Positions 45,127 to 56,591 of a stretch of DNA of 64,000 nucleotides are shown in pieces. This DNA is from Daedaleopsis sinensis. Its lineage: Eukaryota; Basidiomycota; Agaricomycetes; Polyporales; Polyporaceae. Every line of letters begins with the position of its first letter. Within the stretch, counting starts at the first letter, position 1. The notes beneath the pieces were generated by a model. The model had not been told where the DNA came from, searched no databases, and was given only the letters and a program-made list of their open reading frames with translations. A program made the position numbers and the translations under genes. The stretch covers positions 1,240,001 to 1,304,000 of the forward strand of contig CM066308.1 of NCBI GenBank assembly GCA_033807695.1. The letters are read 5' to 3'.

Positions 45127-46925
45127 TTAACCTCGACCGACAAATGGCATCCCTGTGGCCCTAATATAGGAGTAACAGTTATTGTAAGCACCCGGGGTTA
45201 GTCTTGTCTGTCATGGTGATGTGATAGCACGTACATGATATTAAACGTGAGGACAGTGACGTCGAGCGGGAGACTGGCAATGTGCACGACCGTCTCCCCG
45301 ACGTGCTTGGCGTCGAACACGGCCTCCCGGTGGCGTGTGCCGTTGGGCTGGAGCGCGCCTTCGGGCGGCGGAGACAAGACAGTCTCTGCGCCGCCTGGGG
45401 AGTCGTCGCGGACCCGGTCGCACGGAAAGTCGACGCTGTCAGCTCCTGGCAGGGAAGACTTGGAGGACGAGCTCACCGATGTCGACCTGCGTGCAGGTGA
45501 TATTGAAGGCGCGCCCGTCGAGGAGCGTCGACTTGGTCATGCCGAGGACGGCGTGTTTGGACGACGTGTAGGGAGACGAGTGCGGGCGGGGGGTGTACGC
45601 GGAGATGGAGCCGTTGTTGATGATGCGGCCTGGAATGTGCCGTCCAGATGTCAGTCATGGGTCAGCGACGATGCCATGGACGTCGTTGGGTATTGTACCT
45701 CCTTGTGGAGACTGAGACTTGAATATCTTCACTGCCTCGCGGGTGCACAGGAACGTCCCGACGAGGTTGACGTTGATCGTTTTCTGGAAAACCTCGAGAG
45801 ACGTCTCTTCAATGGGGATTTGAGGTGCGGTGACCCCCGCGTTCTGCAACCTCGGTCAGGGCGACAATTAGGAGACCAATGTGCCCATCATATCACGCAC
45901 ATTGAAGAGAACATCTAGACGACCTGAGGATAAAAGCATTGAGTGATGTGGGGGGCGAGTCGTTATCATACACCGGGGGCACCGTCGAAGTAACGAGTTG
46001 TTACATCGTAGCGTATTCCAAATCCAAATATGACTCTCCTTTGTCAATAATAGTGGGGGTCACGCAGTGGACATTTTTGCGCGATATTGGGAGGAAATTC
46101 TGGTGTCTACAACGAGAATCGAGGGCTGGTTGACCGTCCCTTTTTTGACATGCTGACGTACGACTAGAACCCTTGAGATCCACGTTGCACAACCGTCTCG
46201 ATGTCTCAAAATCCAAAATCCTCAATTCTGGGCTGCAAACCTCCTCCCGAGGATCTCCGAGTCTTGCACAGTGTCGCATCCTAGATACATCGTAGCTACA
46301 TGTGAGATGTATCCAGGATGTAACACTTTTGAATGTTTCTAGCGTGTTGCACCACGGCACATGTGAGTTTCGACCACAGTATCACGGCGATGTGACTACT
46401 CGTTACATCCACGGCAGACATTTCTGCGAAAGAGGAGGCACTGCTCGCAGTCACCTTTCCTCTCGAAGAACAACCTTTTAGACGGCTCTTTGCCATTCTC
46501 ATCATGTGAAAGAGAAAATGTGACTGCGGGTAACACCCTTTCATTGACAGATATCCGGGGATTGCCCATGCCGTGATCGATGTACTTGTTCAAGGCCCCC
46601 GGTGATATTCTGATGACATACCAAAGCGCTCGACCGTCTTGCGGAAGAGCATGAGGACGTCCTCTTCCTTGCTGACGTCGCCTTCAACGAGAAGAATGTT
46701 GGAAGGGTCTTCGCACAAGTCTCGCGTCTCTTGCAACTTGTCGCCTCGCCTCGCCAGCAGCGCTATCGACCACCCGGCTCTAGAGAACGCGAGCGCAGTC
46801 GCGCGACCGACCCCTGCATATAGCATCACTAGTCAGCAATTGCATCTCATAAAGGAGGATACACGATAATACTTACCAGAGGATGCGCCTGTAATCACAA
46901 TGACTTTCTTTGACTCGGCGGCCAT
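45127..46925 (-). CDS. short-chain dehydrogenase/reductase
   Basis: Seven exons on the minus strand, 46925-46877, 46813-46622, 45923-45901, 45843-45699, 45629-45477, 45394-45235 and 45160-45127, give 251 aa, the usual SDR length. Classical SDR features: T12-G13-A-S-S-G17-V-G19 cofactor loop, N88-N-A-G, catalytic Ser144 and Y157-T-S-S-K161. The C-terminal segment ([17 protein letters not shown]) matches fungal NAD(P)-dependent SDRs of unknown substrate. Intron 2 is about 700 nt, more than ten times the local norm, because it holds a 634-bp inserted element; splicing across it is still plausible. The substrate cannot be inferred from sequence. Confidence 0.93.
45971..46604. mobile_element. non-autonomous element in SDR intron 2 (same ends as the vts1 MITE)
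   Basis: 634 bp, bounded by the perfect 10-bp inverted repeat CACCGGGGGC / GCCCCCGGTG and flanked by the duplicated trinucleotide ATA (45968-45970, 46605-46607). Just inside the left end are GTAACGAG and GTTACATC, in the same order as in the vts1-intron MITE; an inverted copy of the GTAACGAGT motif lies at about 46386-46405. There is no coding capacity for a transposase. It is longer than the vts1 copy and probably contains extra sequence. Confidence 0.75.
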
Positions 46926-47280
46926 TGACCCTCAATCCGTGGGGTGACTGCAGCCTACTAGATCAGTAAGTTAGTCCGATTATTGCTTTTCTTGGTTGTG
47001 GATAGTACAAGTATGCCGTCGTGATCTTTTTCTGACTCGAATTCGTGAAGCTGGTGGTTCGTGATTGAGAGCAGAGTGCCAGTGCAAGCCACTTGCAAGC
47101 CTCATGGCCTCCGGGCCGGGACGGCAAGCGGCCCGAATCTGGAAATGGTGGGGGTGACGTCACTGTCAGCCATCCGTCCTCCTGCGGGCTACCGCGACCA
47201 AATTCAGCACCACAGTCTCTTCTTGTCTACTACCAGCACCCTCATATACCCTGCTCTATCCTACTCAACCTACACACATC
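46926..47280. other. divergent promoter region (SDR / small protein)
   Basis: 355 bp between divergent starts. No motif assigned. Confidence 0.5.
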
Positions 47281-47561
47281 ATGATGACTTCCGACTCAAG
47301 TCCTAAACCTCATGCTCAAGCCGAGACTGCCACTGGTGGCTCATTCATTTCACGGGTATCGTCGACATTCTGGCTTATGGTGAACACCCCCATGATTCCA
47401 CCTGAGGAGAAGCCAGACGACAGGGGCGTGCAGATGGTGGACTTCACTGGGGAACAGGACTCTCATACATCCGAATTCTCGGTACGTATGAGCCTCTGTG
47501 TGTCACAAGCACTTGCTGACTGCAGATCCCGACTGGCACAGCGATCGAGCATGGAGAGTGA
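47281..47561 (+). CDS. small conserved-looking protein with MVNTPxIP motif
   Basis: Two exons, 47281-47481 and 47526-47561, give 78 aa (start at the first of two adjacent ATGs). It is hydrophilic, with no signal peptide or membrane span. The segment FWLMVNTPMIPPEEK closely resembles [16 protein letters not shown] of the Vts1 protein in this same window, suggesting a shared short linear motif. It ends EFSIPTGTAIEHGE. Short intron (44 nt) with good GTACGT donor and TGCAG acceptor. No function assigned. It could be a docking peptide for the decay machinery, but that is speculation. Confidence 0.6.
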
Positions 47562-48639
47562 TGTCACTGCTTTTTCTGGAGTCAGCGACGCCTCCTCTAC
47601 CCTCAGCAGGTCTTAGGTGTCGGAGAAGAGACTCTAGCTCTCTATGCATATATATACAGGTGAGCCTCCCTTCGTCAGACTGCCCCAGGGCCTCTACCTC
47701 TCAGTATCTCACATTCCACCTTTTTCTCCTAAAGAATACGCCTCGACTCAAACCCACCTTGTTTGCTTATCATAGACTAGTGTACTCCTCTGTAGCATAC
47801 CTTTGTTGTCTAGTAACGTTGCTCTCATTCCATGTACATCGCCCGAGGTCGCTTTCGAATGCTTAATATGCTCTCTGTCCTTTCCTTCGGATCCACCGGC
47901 GGTGCTTGTATTGATTCACTTACCAGGATCTCAGACTATTCGACCTCGCAGCGACGCTGAGTCTAGAATTATAGCCCATTGGCACGATACGCGCGGTGTT
48001 ATTTTCAGACTTGTTTCTCAATGTCATGACGAGCGCTTCTATCCGTTTAGGGCCGGGTGGACGCACATCCACACCGGAGATGACCGCAACTGAAATAACT
48101 TTAAAAACACTTACTCCTCTCGCCCTCTCACTTTGAAAGCTTCCGATGTCCCCAGTACTTTCGAAGTTACTAAGCATGCGCTCAACGTCTCCAAATGACA
48201 GCAGACACCAGCAGACACCCAGGCTGTCTGCGCTGAGGAAGGAGCGCGTCTAAATCTTAGATAACAACTTGAAGATCAAAACACTTCAGAATCACTCGGA
48301 ACGAAGTTGAGAGTCAAACTGGCAGTGGCAGGGGCAAGGTAAGTCTGCCACGATTTCCCTGTAGTCGGACGTGCACGATCTACATGTGCACGAGTGTTTC
48401 CTCGAGTGTGTGCAGTGATCGCTTGGGCGTCGACCATTTGACATCGGGCCATGCGGAAGACCTCACGTATATCCGGCATTGCAGCTCCCTATTGAATGAG
48501 GTTGTCGTGGGAGAGAAGTTTGATTGATGGCAGGAAACTCTATCCAGCACGCATATAAGATGCAGAATTGTCGCGACTCTTTTCCTCGAGCTTCGACCTC
48601 CCCCTCCCACCATCCTCCCATACGACATTGTCCACTGAA
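47562..48639. other. intergenic
   Basis: About 1.1 kb without a supported gene. Pyrimidine-rich just before the next start codon (tcgacctccccctcccacca), as in many fungal core promoters. Confidence 0.5.
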
Positions 48640-50529
48640 ATGGCATCGGGCGACCAGAGTAAGGTTCTTGGGATTGTGGTGCTTGCGCGGCATGGAGATC
48701 GTCAGGGTTTCTACCAAGATCCCAACACCTATACCGCGTCGGCAACAGCGATAACCCCTCTGGGAGAAGTGCGTCTCCGTTCTACGCCTCTGTCATCTGG
48801 GATATTTATTGGTACTAAGTACTGATATGATGTTCTTTGTGATAGCAACAAGAATTCCAGCTCGGGAACCTGCTTCGCGAGGTCTACTTCGATCCTTCAT
48901 CGCCTTCGTTCATCAGCGGGATTGCGAACACGACCACGCTCTTTCAGCAGAGCCAAGTCCAGGTCCGTGCCGATGCTGGAGGCGAGGGGGGCGTCATCTG
49001 GGATAGTGCTATTGCTCTTACCCAGGGCCTTTGGCCGCCTTCCACCCGCTCGACAACGACGCTTGCCGATGGCTCAACTATTGCTAGCCCGTTGGGAGGC
49101 TACCAATATGTTCCCGGTACGAGCTAGTTACAGTCGGATCGTGTGGACTGCTTATGTACAAGTGCCTTTGCAGTGGAATCTGTAGAACCTGGGAACGATG
49201 TGTCGCTCGAGGGATGGACTTCATGCAACGTGAGTGGTGATAATGAGAGGCAAGCATGTGCGTAGACACTGATATGTTGACAGGCATTCGACAACCACAC
49301 AGCTGCGTTCTACGCCTCTGATGAGTTCAAAGCCAAGAAAAGCGAGGTTGCTCGATTCCTTAACGACCTGGAGCCTTACATGGATGGACGGAATGTCACC
49401 TTGGAAAACATGGTGAGGTCGCGTCGAGTGTAACCGCCTCAGGACAGAAATTGATTGTCATGTACGTTGTATTACAGTGGAACGTACGGCTTTTTTGTCA
49501 AAATCACGCCAGGACGTTATGAACAGCTCCTGTCCAGGTTTTCGACTACGCAAACGTACAGTCGATCCACAACGAAACATTCGCACGCAACCTCCCGCCC
49601 GCGTATCTTGCTCAAATTCGCGATCTCGCGGGCTTCCACGAGTACGGCGTATTTTCGGACAGCAAGCTGGACGGCATCGGTAACGGTGAGTCCAACGTCA
49701 TAATCCGACTGACTTACCAGGGTGACCGAGTGAGACTACAGTCGCGTTCCGCACAATGATACCATCTGTGGTTACTGCGATGCAACGAATCGCCAATGCA
49801 TCCGACCCCCTGAAGCTGCACTACTCCGCTATCGCGTACAAGCCGTTCCTGAGCCTCTTCAACATGACCGGTGTAGTCGCTGACGGAGCTCTTCCGCCCA
49901 CCTTCGGCACGTCCTCTCTCTGTTACGTGCTCGAACGTTGCTGACAACGGCCTCTTGCTCACAGTGAACTACGCCGGATCGGTCGTGCTGGAGATACGCC
50001 AGCCCGCATCCTCCTCGGAGCCCGTCGTCCGCTTCAACTTCAAGAACGGCTCAAACGACAACGCGTACCGCGCGTACCCCATGCAGCTCCCCGGCTGGGA
50101 CGCGAGCGCGGGCGAGGACGTGCCCGTGTCGACGTTTGTCCGCGCGCTCCAGCCTGCGGGCATCAATACCACGCTCCAGTGGTGCAACGCGTGTGCGCAG
50201 ACTCAGGCTCGCGGGTGCGCGGCGCTCTACGCGGGGAACGGGACGGCGGGCGTCGCTGTGGCGTCGCATGACAGGATTTCGCTCGTCGGTGCCGGGTTCT
50301 TGGGCGCAGGGTTAACCATCGCGGTCCTCGGCGCGGTGTTGGCGGTGCTAGCGTTCTTGGGATTGCTTGCTGTTGGGAAGAAGGCTCGCGGGGCCCAGGC
50401 TCGTCCGAAGTTCCCGCAGACCGACCGGATCGGGGTGCACTCTGCGGTACGGCTCTTTCACAGTATCTGCCACAGAGGGTCTGACACTCTATGTCACAGG
50501 AGCATTCCATCACCAAGGAGTCCGTCTAA
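48640..50529 (+). CDS. histidine-acid-phosphatase-fold protein, C-terminally membrane-anchored
   Basis: Nine exons, 48640-48768, 48846-49116, 49174-49229, 49284-49412, 49478-49483 (6 nt), 49538-49685, 49742-49921, 49965-50434 and 50500-50529, give 472 aa. The exon 7 donor (GTTACG) is the weakest call; a donor near 49870 is an alternative. The N-terminus has the catalytic phosphohistidine motif ARHGDRQGFY (H18), without a signal peptide. The usual C-terminal His-Asp/Glu proton-donor motif is not evident: the aligned segment reads LHYSAIAYKPFLSLFNMTG. A C-terminal hydrophobic span (LGAGLTIAVLGAVLAVLAFLG) is followed by a basic tail. Homologues include phytases and lysophosphatidic acid phosphatases; activity here is uncertain. 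Confidence 0.88.
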
Positions 50530-50881
50530 GATGCTGCAGTTGAGCTTGTGGGTGTTTGCATCAGCAGTGATGGTTCGGGAAGTTCATGACTTTGACCGTT
50601 GGAGCCGCATGCTTGTACGATTATGAGTCTTAATGACGACTGAATCGAGATGTGTGTATCATGTATGAGAACTCGCGCGCGCACGACTTCACGCCGACAA
50701 TTAATCCTGGAGACTCCAGGAGAGTCGAGAGTCCGAATTTGACGGGATACGGTCACGTGTTCGCCTCCACGTGGTCATTACGCGCGGCGTTATGGTGGCA
50801 CGCTTTCTGCGCTGCAACCTTGGACAACGCATCTCTCTCCCATCCACTTCGAGCTTCCTGCGAGTCTATCTGTAGCAAGCA
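50530..50881. other. intergenic
   Basis: Between two same-strand genes; promoter of the Iwr1 gene. Nothing else recognised. Confidence 0.5.
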
Positions 50882-52295
50882 ATGGAAGTTGATCCTCCCC
50901 ATGCTCTTCAACGACAGCAACCGTATGCGATCTTGCGCATCAAGCGGAAACGAAACGAGGAGCCGCTGGATGCTCTCGGTGGGTGCGATTCACATAACCA
51001 ATCTCAGATTCTAACCGTTAGACGGTCTACCTCTCAGTCGTGGATGCCGCACCAAGTCGCAAGAAGACCAAAGGAGGGCTGAATGTGTTTCAGTATGCAG
51101 GGACGGTTGCAGAGGCGGAATGGAATGATGAGCAGCAGAAGAGAGCTCTCGAGGTGCGAAACTACATCTAACTGCACGAATGTCTCTCACCGCCTATCTT
51201 GGTTAGACACGTCTGGCGAGTCTTGCGCGCGATATCTCTCCCCGGAAACGAGAAGACCAAGAGATGAGCAGCCCCGTTGGCGCAGATCAAGGCTTCCCCT
51301 CCCATCTCCCTGCCGTACCACCAGCCTGGTCCGTACCACCCGCGCCCACATTACCTCCAAAGCGGACAAGAACGCTGGGCCCCAGCCGCACGTACACGAT
51401 TGTGCCGCAGGAAGAGAACGAGGCCCCCAACGCGCGACGACAGCATGCGACCTCTCCGTACGTCTGTCTCCGAGCCGTTCACCGCCATGTGCGAGTAACA
51501 CTCAAGCGATCTTCTGTAGGCCGAAAGTATGGTCTGGGAAGGAGCTTGAAGCGATGAAGCGGGCAGCACAATTCAAGATGTACGAGGCCGTCCCTTCTAC
51601 GTCCCGAGGCAAGGCAGCGAGCGTGCCGACCGAGACCGACGCGGAGATCGAGAAGTTCCTGCCGATGTTGAAAGACTACTTGAACGGTGCGTTTTCCTGG
51701 TTCAATAGGTACCGCATATATTGAGCGGTACTGTATGGCTACAGTGAGCGAGCTGCCGCCACCGCCACAGGAGGACGACTATGTGTATGACGTGTTCTAT
51801 CATCGCCCTACGACGTTCCAAGAGCTGTACGAGCCCGGGACTAGCTCCAATATCGCAAAGCTGTAAGCTCTGTTCTCACCTGCTACTCTAAGTTGGATGA
51901 GATACCACTGACATTGTGCACATGACCTCGAACAGCACCGGATTGCCTCCCGAGCTCAGCGGGCTGGATGGCGAGGACAGCTCCGATGACGAGTACTCAG
52001 ACGAAGATGACGAAGATTCGAACAGTGCGTTCGTTGTTTCTACGCCGTCCCTACGGACGCTGACTCGTCACCACAGACGAAGATTGGTACACTAATGACT
52101 ACCCTGATGAGGAGGAATCTGATAGGGCAGACGAAGAGGACCTGAGCGGTGAGTCTGCCGCGCCCTCTCTTGTTACACGTGGTGCGAGCATGTCCCGCAG
52201 ACGAATTTCACGAGCAGTCCGATTCTGAGGACGTCATCCACGGTTTCGAACGCGACATGGGCGCGTATAGAAATGTCATGTCGGACGACTTCTAA
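50882..52295 (+). CDS. IWR1: Iwr1-like RNA polymerase II nuclear import factor
   Basis: Eight exons, 50882-50978, 51038-51153, 51207-51457, 51520-51686, 51745-51862, 51936-52024, 52077-52148 and 52201-52295, give 334 aa. The N-terminal YAILRIKRKRNEEPLDAL matches the start of Iwr1 proteins, including a basic stretch that serves as an import signal. The Iwr1 domain, DDYVYDVFYH...SSDDEYSDEDDEDSNNEDW and YTNDYPDEEES, is the family hallmark. The protein binds the cleft of assembled Pol II in the cytoplasm and carries it to the nucleus with importin alpha. The acidic C-terminus is conserved. A pyrimidine CTCCTCC run follows the stop codon. Confidence 0.93.
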
Positions 52296-53121
52296 ACTAC
52301 CTCCCTCCTCCTCCCTCCTCCTCCCAACGTCAGCCAGGGGACTCATGCGGATCACGGAACGGGACACTCATCTAATTGACGGTACAGTGATGTTGGTTGC
52401 TAATCACTATTAGGAGCTGTGCGGCCCGGGCATATTGTATACTTCCCAGCATCGCAACAATCAATCACATCCTTTTCGTATGCTTTTGTGAATCGCCTGG
52501 TGATTGATATTCTCCAGGTGAATGCCCATGAATATGCTTCCTTCCTACGTATGTCCGTCAGGTGAGACGGTAGCTCGAGAACGGTCGCACCGCCCGCATC
52601 TATTTTGGTGAGTACTGCCCAGAGTTCTATTACGGTCTCTATCATTGAGTCTGGCTAATATTAATGCTAACGGACAGCCCTTCCGTACTCTTTGTTGATA
52701 GTGTTTGATCAACACTGGCAATGGGCGGCCCTGGTGTAGCCATTATTTAATCGGCACCGAGAGGCAAATTGAGTATGCACAGAGTCTATGGCTTTCTGCC
52801 CCGCAACAAGGCCTGATTAGGTCTGACTCAGTACATAATTGCGGTCACCGAAGGCCGACGAGCTTTCGTCGGAGCAGCCGCCATTAAGGGTTACCTATAG
52901 CGCCTAACCCTGGCCCGGTCTCACGAGGAGAGGAGACTCCTCCGCTAGTCCTTGATTTTCAAAGTGTCGAACCTGATCTTCGCATCAATCCACGGCTGTG
53001 ATTTGCTTCCATTGTGGCTGATCTGCCGAACTGACGACCGCCCAGGCCCCAAGGGGTCTGCAGTACGTCAACTCATCCAGGGCGAGCTTCAAAGCTGCAC
53101 GTTCGAGTCCAGTCTCACAAC
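52296..53121. other. intergenic before the transcription-factor array
   Basis: About 820 bp, starting with a CTCC-rich run (52298-52325). No gene seen. A GTTCGAGTCC string at 53101 resembles a tRNA B-box but lacks the rest of a tRNA. Confidence 0.5.
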
Positions 53122-55986
53122 ATGGCCTTCAAACCCTCGAGGACAAAGCACACCATGCATATCCTGTCGCAGGCTACAGGTGCTGCCCGTACAGGTTCTT
53201 CGGATGCCTCAAGCTCAATATTTAACAACATCCAATCTCTGTCGACCTCCCAAAGGCTTACACTAGTTCACCTTGACGAAGAGCGTCATGACTCAGCTTC
53301 CTCTTCGCAATCGTCCGACTCGGCAGGCGAGCACCATGCTAAGCGCCCCAAAGTCAAGCTCGCCCCGACTCAGCCCCCGACCACCAGAGGGACACCGCGA
53401 AAACGAGTATTCGTAGCCTGCCACGAATGGTCAGTCATCCATGCATTTCTGGTTGTAAGCTACTGCTAACGCAGTTGGGTACACACAGCCGCAACCGGAG
53501 GGTGCGATGCGACGGTGCGAAGCCCATGTGCTTCAACTGCAAGCGCCGCTACCCCGACCTTGAGAGCTGTACGTACGATGCCCAGCCGAGACGACGTGGC
53601 ATCGATAGGGATCCTGGTCGGCGCGTTCGCTCTGCGATCGGGCATAGGGCGGCGCGGAAACCCCAGGTCCGACATCGCCCAGAGACTCCCAGTGACGGAG
53701 AACGCGTGGATGACGTCGTGCAATCGTCCGAGTCCGCTCGATACGATGAACCCGATGATCCCCATATCCAACCGAGCTTTGAGGTAAGTGGAGCTGGCAC
53801 GATTGAGCGCCACTACTAAGATTGACGTGTGAGTTTAGGACATCCTGCAGGGGTACGACCCTTGCGAGTTCGACCCCGATGCGGTGGAATCTTACCTGAT
53901 ACCTCCCCCTCCTCTCACGGACGCACGACCCGATGGAGATGAGGAAGACAGCGGCACACAGCTGAGAGTTGACAACGCACCTAACATGCGGTTCGCTAGA
54001 GACACCTGGTGGGACACCCTCCTCACCTTGTACTCGAGCGAGCACGTCGACCCAAGCTGTGGGCCTCACGCGCTGACGCATGAGCTGCGCTCGGCGACGG
54101 CGAGGCGCATCTTTCTGGACCTGCGCGCCACGATGGGCGTGTCCGTCCACTGGGCGAATTTCATCCACCCGCCACGGCTTTTCGAGACGCTCTTGGACCC
54201 TAAGCGCCGGCATGCGGTGCAACCGAGTCTGCTGCTCAGCATGCTCGCCGTCGGGTTGCTCGTCCAGGGCTCTGAGCTGAAGGGCGGCGCAAGCGCGAGG
54301 AAGCGGGCGCTGAGGCTGATCGACCACGCCCACTCTGCGCTGCAGGCCAGTCTCTGCTCCAACTGGCTCGATATTGGGCTGGTGCAAGCGGCATGGGTAC
54401 GCTACATACCTTCTGCTGATGCTCCTTCGGACGCTCACACTGTTTTTGCACAGTACATCGCGTATTTCGAGTATCAAGGACACCCAGAGCAGTCGTGGGC
54501 CCGTCGTCGGTCGACAATGGTGCTGCTCGACTCGCTTATTCAATTGATGTCTCTCACTTCCCTCGATGCCGGCTTGCCCCAGGCCCAATACTCTATCTTC
54601 CACACACACAGGCAGCAGTACTCCCCAAGATCCGTTTTGGCACCCGTAGAGACCTACACTAGCAGTCACGGCGGCGCCCAGGGGTGTGAGTGCAAGCGTT
54701 ACACGCTGGAGCAGCAGTGGCCGGCCATCTCGAGCGTTGCGCCGCTGTGGGGCGCCATCGCGATGTGGCCGCTCGACACCTCCGAAGGCGAGGTTCGCAA
54801 AGAGGAGTGTCGCCGTGTAGTGTGGTCGAGCCTCATGCTGAGCGCCGGCCACCACTGCATAGCAGCCGACCGTGGCGAGCCTCAGGACCTCTCCCTCACG
54901 GACTACAGCAAGGCATGTATTCTTCCACTTCACACTTCACAGGCATTGCTCTGGGAAGCTGACCAGCTTCTTTGGCCAGTACGCGCTGTTCTTCCCCGGC
55001 GAGGTCCTCGCTCGCGCAGGGCTGGCACCGATCCGGGAGGACAACGTCTGGAACTTGTGCATCCGCGCGATGATCCTCTGGCAGACCAGCACGCGCTTCC
55101 GCCGCACGCGGATGCTCGGCACGAAGGAGAGAGCCGAATTTGCGACGAACGCGTGGCTCGAGGCGGAGGCGATCGAGGCAGCGCTCTCGCGGCACACTTG
55201 CGATGTGGAGGGTGGGATAACGTGGCAGACCCGGGACGCACTGTCTATGTAAGTTACCTACCGCCTTCAGCTTTACCTACCGAGCGCAGTATCTCTGACG
55301 ACACCTCGTAGGACCAAGATGACTGTCTCGTACGAGCTCAAGCAGTATGCGCCACAGGTTACTACGTAGGTCGTGATCCTTGCTCCCTCGATGATTGAAG
55401 CGTTGACTGGGCGGTGACGTAGAGGCGGCGCGTGGACTTTCTACCGGGAGAAAACCATCGCTTGGCGTACGTCCATAATCATCTTGTGAACGTGTTTGGA
55501 CATTGATGAGACTTTCCACAGTGCACGGAGTAACGATGATTGGAGGTGCCATGTGGCAGAGAATGCAGGTCGAGGACGAGGCCCGGCGACCGCTCTTCAT
55601 TCCCTGGCTCATTGGGTACATCATGTGGTAATACTTACACCTTACCAGTGTGTTCTGGACGATAGCGCTGAGCTGTCTATGTGTAGCTGTCTGCGATGCT
55701 ACCAGCTCGACCCGACGCTTGTTGTCGCGCTCGAAGCCGCAAAGATCCTGGCGGTGCCTATGGAGTATCTCATGCGCCTCTGGCCATGCAGAGGTGAGTA
55801 ACACGCTCGTCGTTGCTCGACTGCCACTCACGGTGCGGCTTCACTTAAGATCAACAAGAGCTGTGGCAACATTATCGCTATCAGCTGGCCAATTACTGTA
55901 TCCAAGCCTCCGGCGTTGACCCGCCGCAAGCCTGGATACCCCCGATCGCACTTCATGTACCAGGACATTTGGAGAAGCTCGACTAG
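53122..55986 (+). CDS. Zn2Cys6 transcription factor, array copy 1
   Basis: Ten exons, 53122-53429, 53489-53783, 53839-54396, 54454-54912, 54980-55248, 55312-55365, 55423-55466, 55522-55627, 55687-55793 and 55850-55986, give 778 aa. The binuclear cluster spans C100-x2-C103-x6-C110-x6-C117-x2-C120-x9-C130; the codon for the second Cys is split by intron 1, so the unspliced reading wrongly shows a Trp. A fungal-specific middle homology region (from about residue 230: FARDTWWDTLLTLY...RLFETLLD...QPSLLLSMLAVG) follows and covers most of the rest. Intron 4 starts with GC (AAG|GCATGT). It is probably a DNA-binding regulator; the target pathway is unknown. Confidence 0.93.
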
Positions 55987-56591
55987 TATTGTTGCATAGG
56001 AGTAACTTCTCGTCATAAACCTCGCGCCGTATCGTGAATTTTAATCAGTGGGTACTCTTGTTGGCCTGGATATGTATAAATTGAAATCATTTTGACTGTC
56101 TGCCTGTATCAATCGTTCCGCGCGGCGCACCCAACGTGCTCGTGCTTTATCCCGTGCAACTACTCTGGATTGACTCTGGACTGGGGAGAAGACTAGCAGG
56201 GAGGAGGAGTAGGGAGGAGGAGGACCTGCAGCACCTAGGATAAGCGCTGAAGCGCTGAGCCTCCAAAGCCTTGGCAGTTCTCAGCGTCTCCAGGGCGCCT
56301 CCTGTGGACGTAACTAGCGTAGGATTGGCGCTGACATTCAGGCACACGTTGGGAGGAAATTCTGGACAGTCACCAGTGGAAACTGGCCCTGCCTCCAGGC
56401 TCCAGCCAACCACCAGCATCAAACTTCCCACATCAGCGCCCCGCAGGCGAGAACAACCTGATTTTCAGAAGTGGAAGAAGCTGATGTAGACGTCGATAGT
56501 TGCATTGCTCGATGGCTGATCCGAAGATTCCAACGCTCCGCCATACATAAGTTCTTCCCTTCTTCTTCACCCATAACGAACTTCGAACAGC
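55987..56591. other. promoter region of array copy 2
   Basis: Contains AAGCGCTGAAGCGCTGAGC at 56242-56260, a motif also found upstream of copy 3. No gene. Confidence 0.5.

Noticed and set aside
53095..53115. GTTCGAGTCC resembling a tRNA B-box
   Set aside because: No A-box at proper distance and no cloverleaf could be formed.
53415..53495. Apparent Cys-x3-Cys zinc motif with a Trp in the regulators
   Set aside because: The Trp is an artefact of reading into intron 1; splicing restores the standard Cys-x2-Cys.
53533..54933. 466-codon open frame antisense to transcription-factor copy 1
   Set aside because: Shadow of the real exons on the opposite strand; composition is atypical and introns of the real gene run through it.
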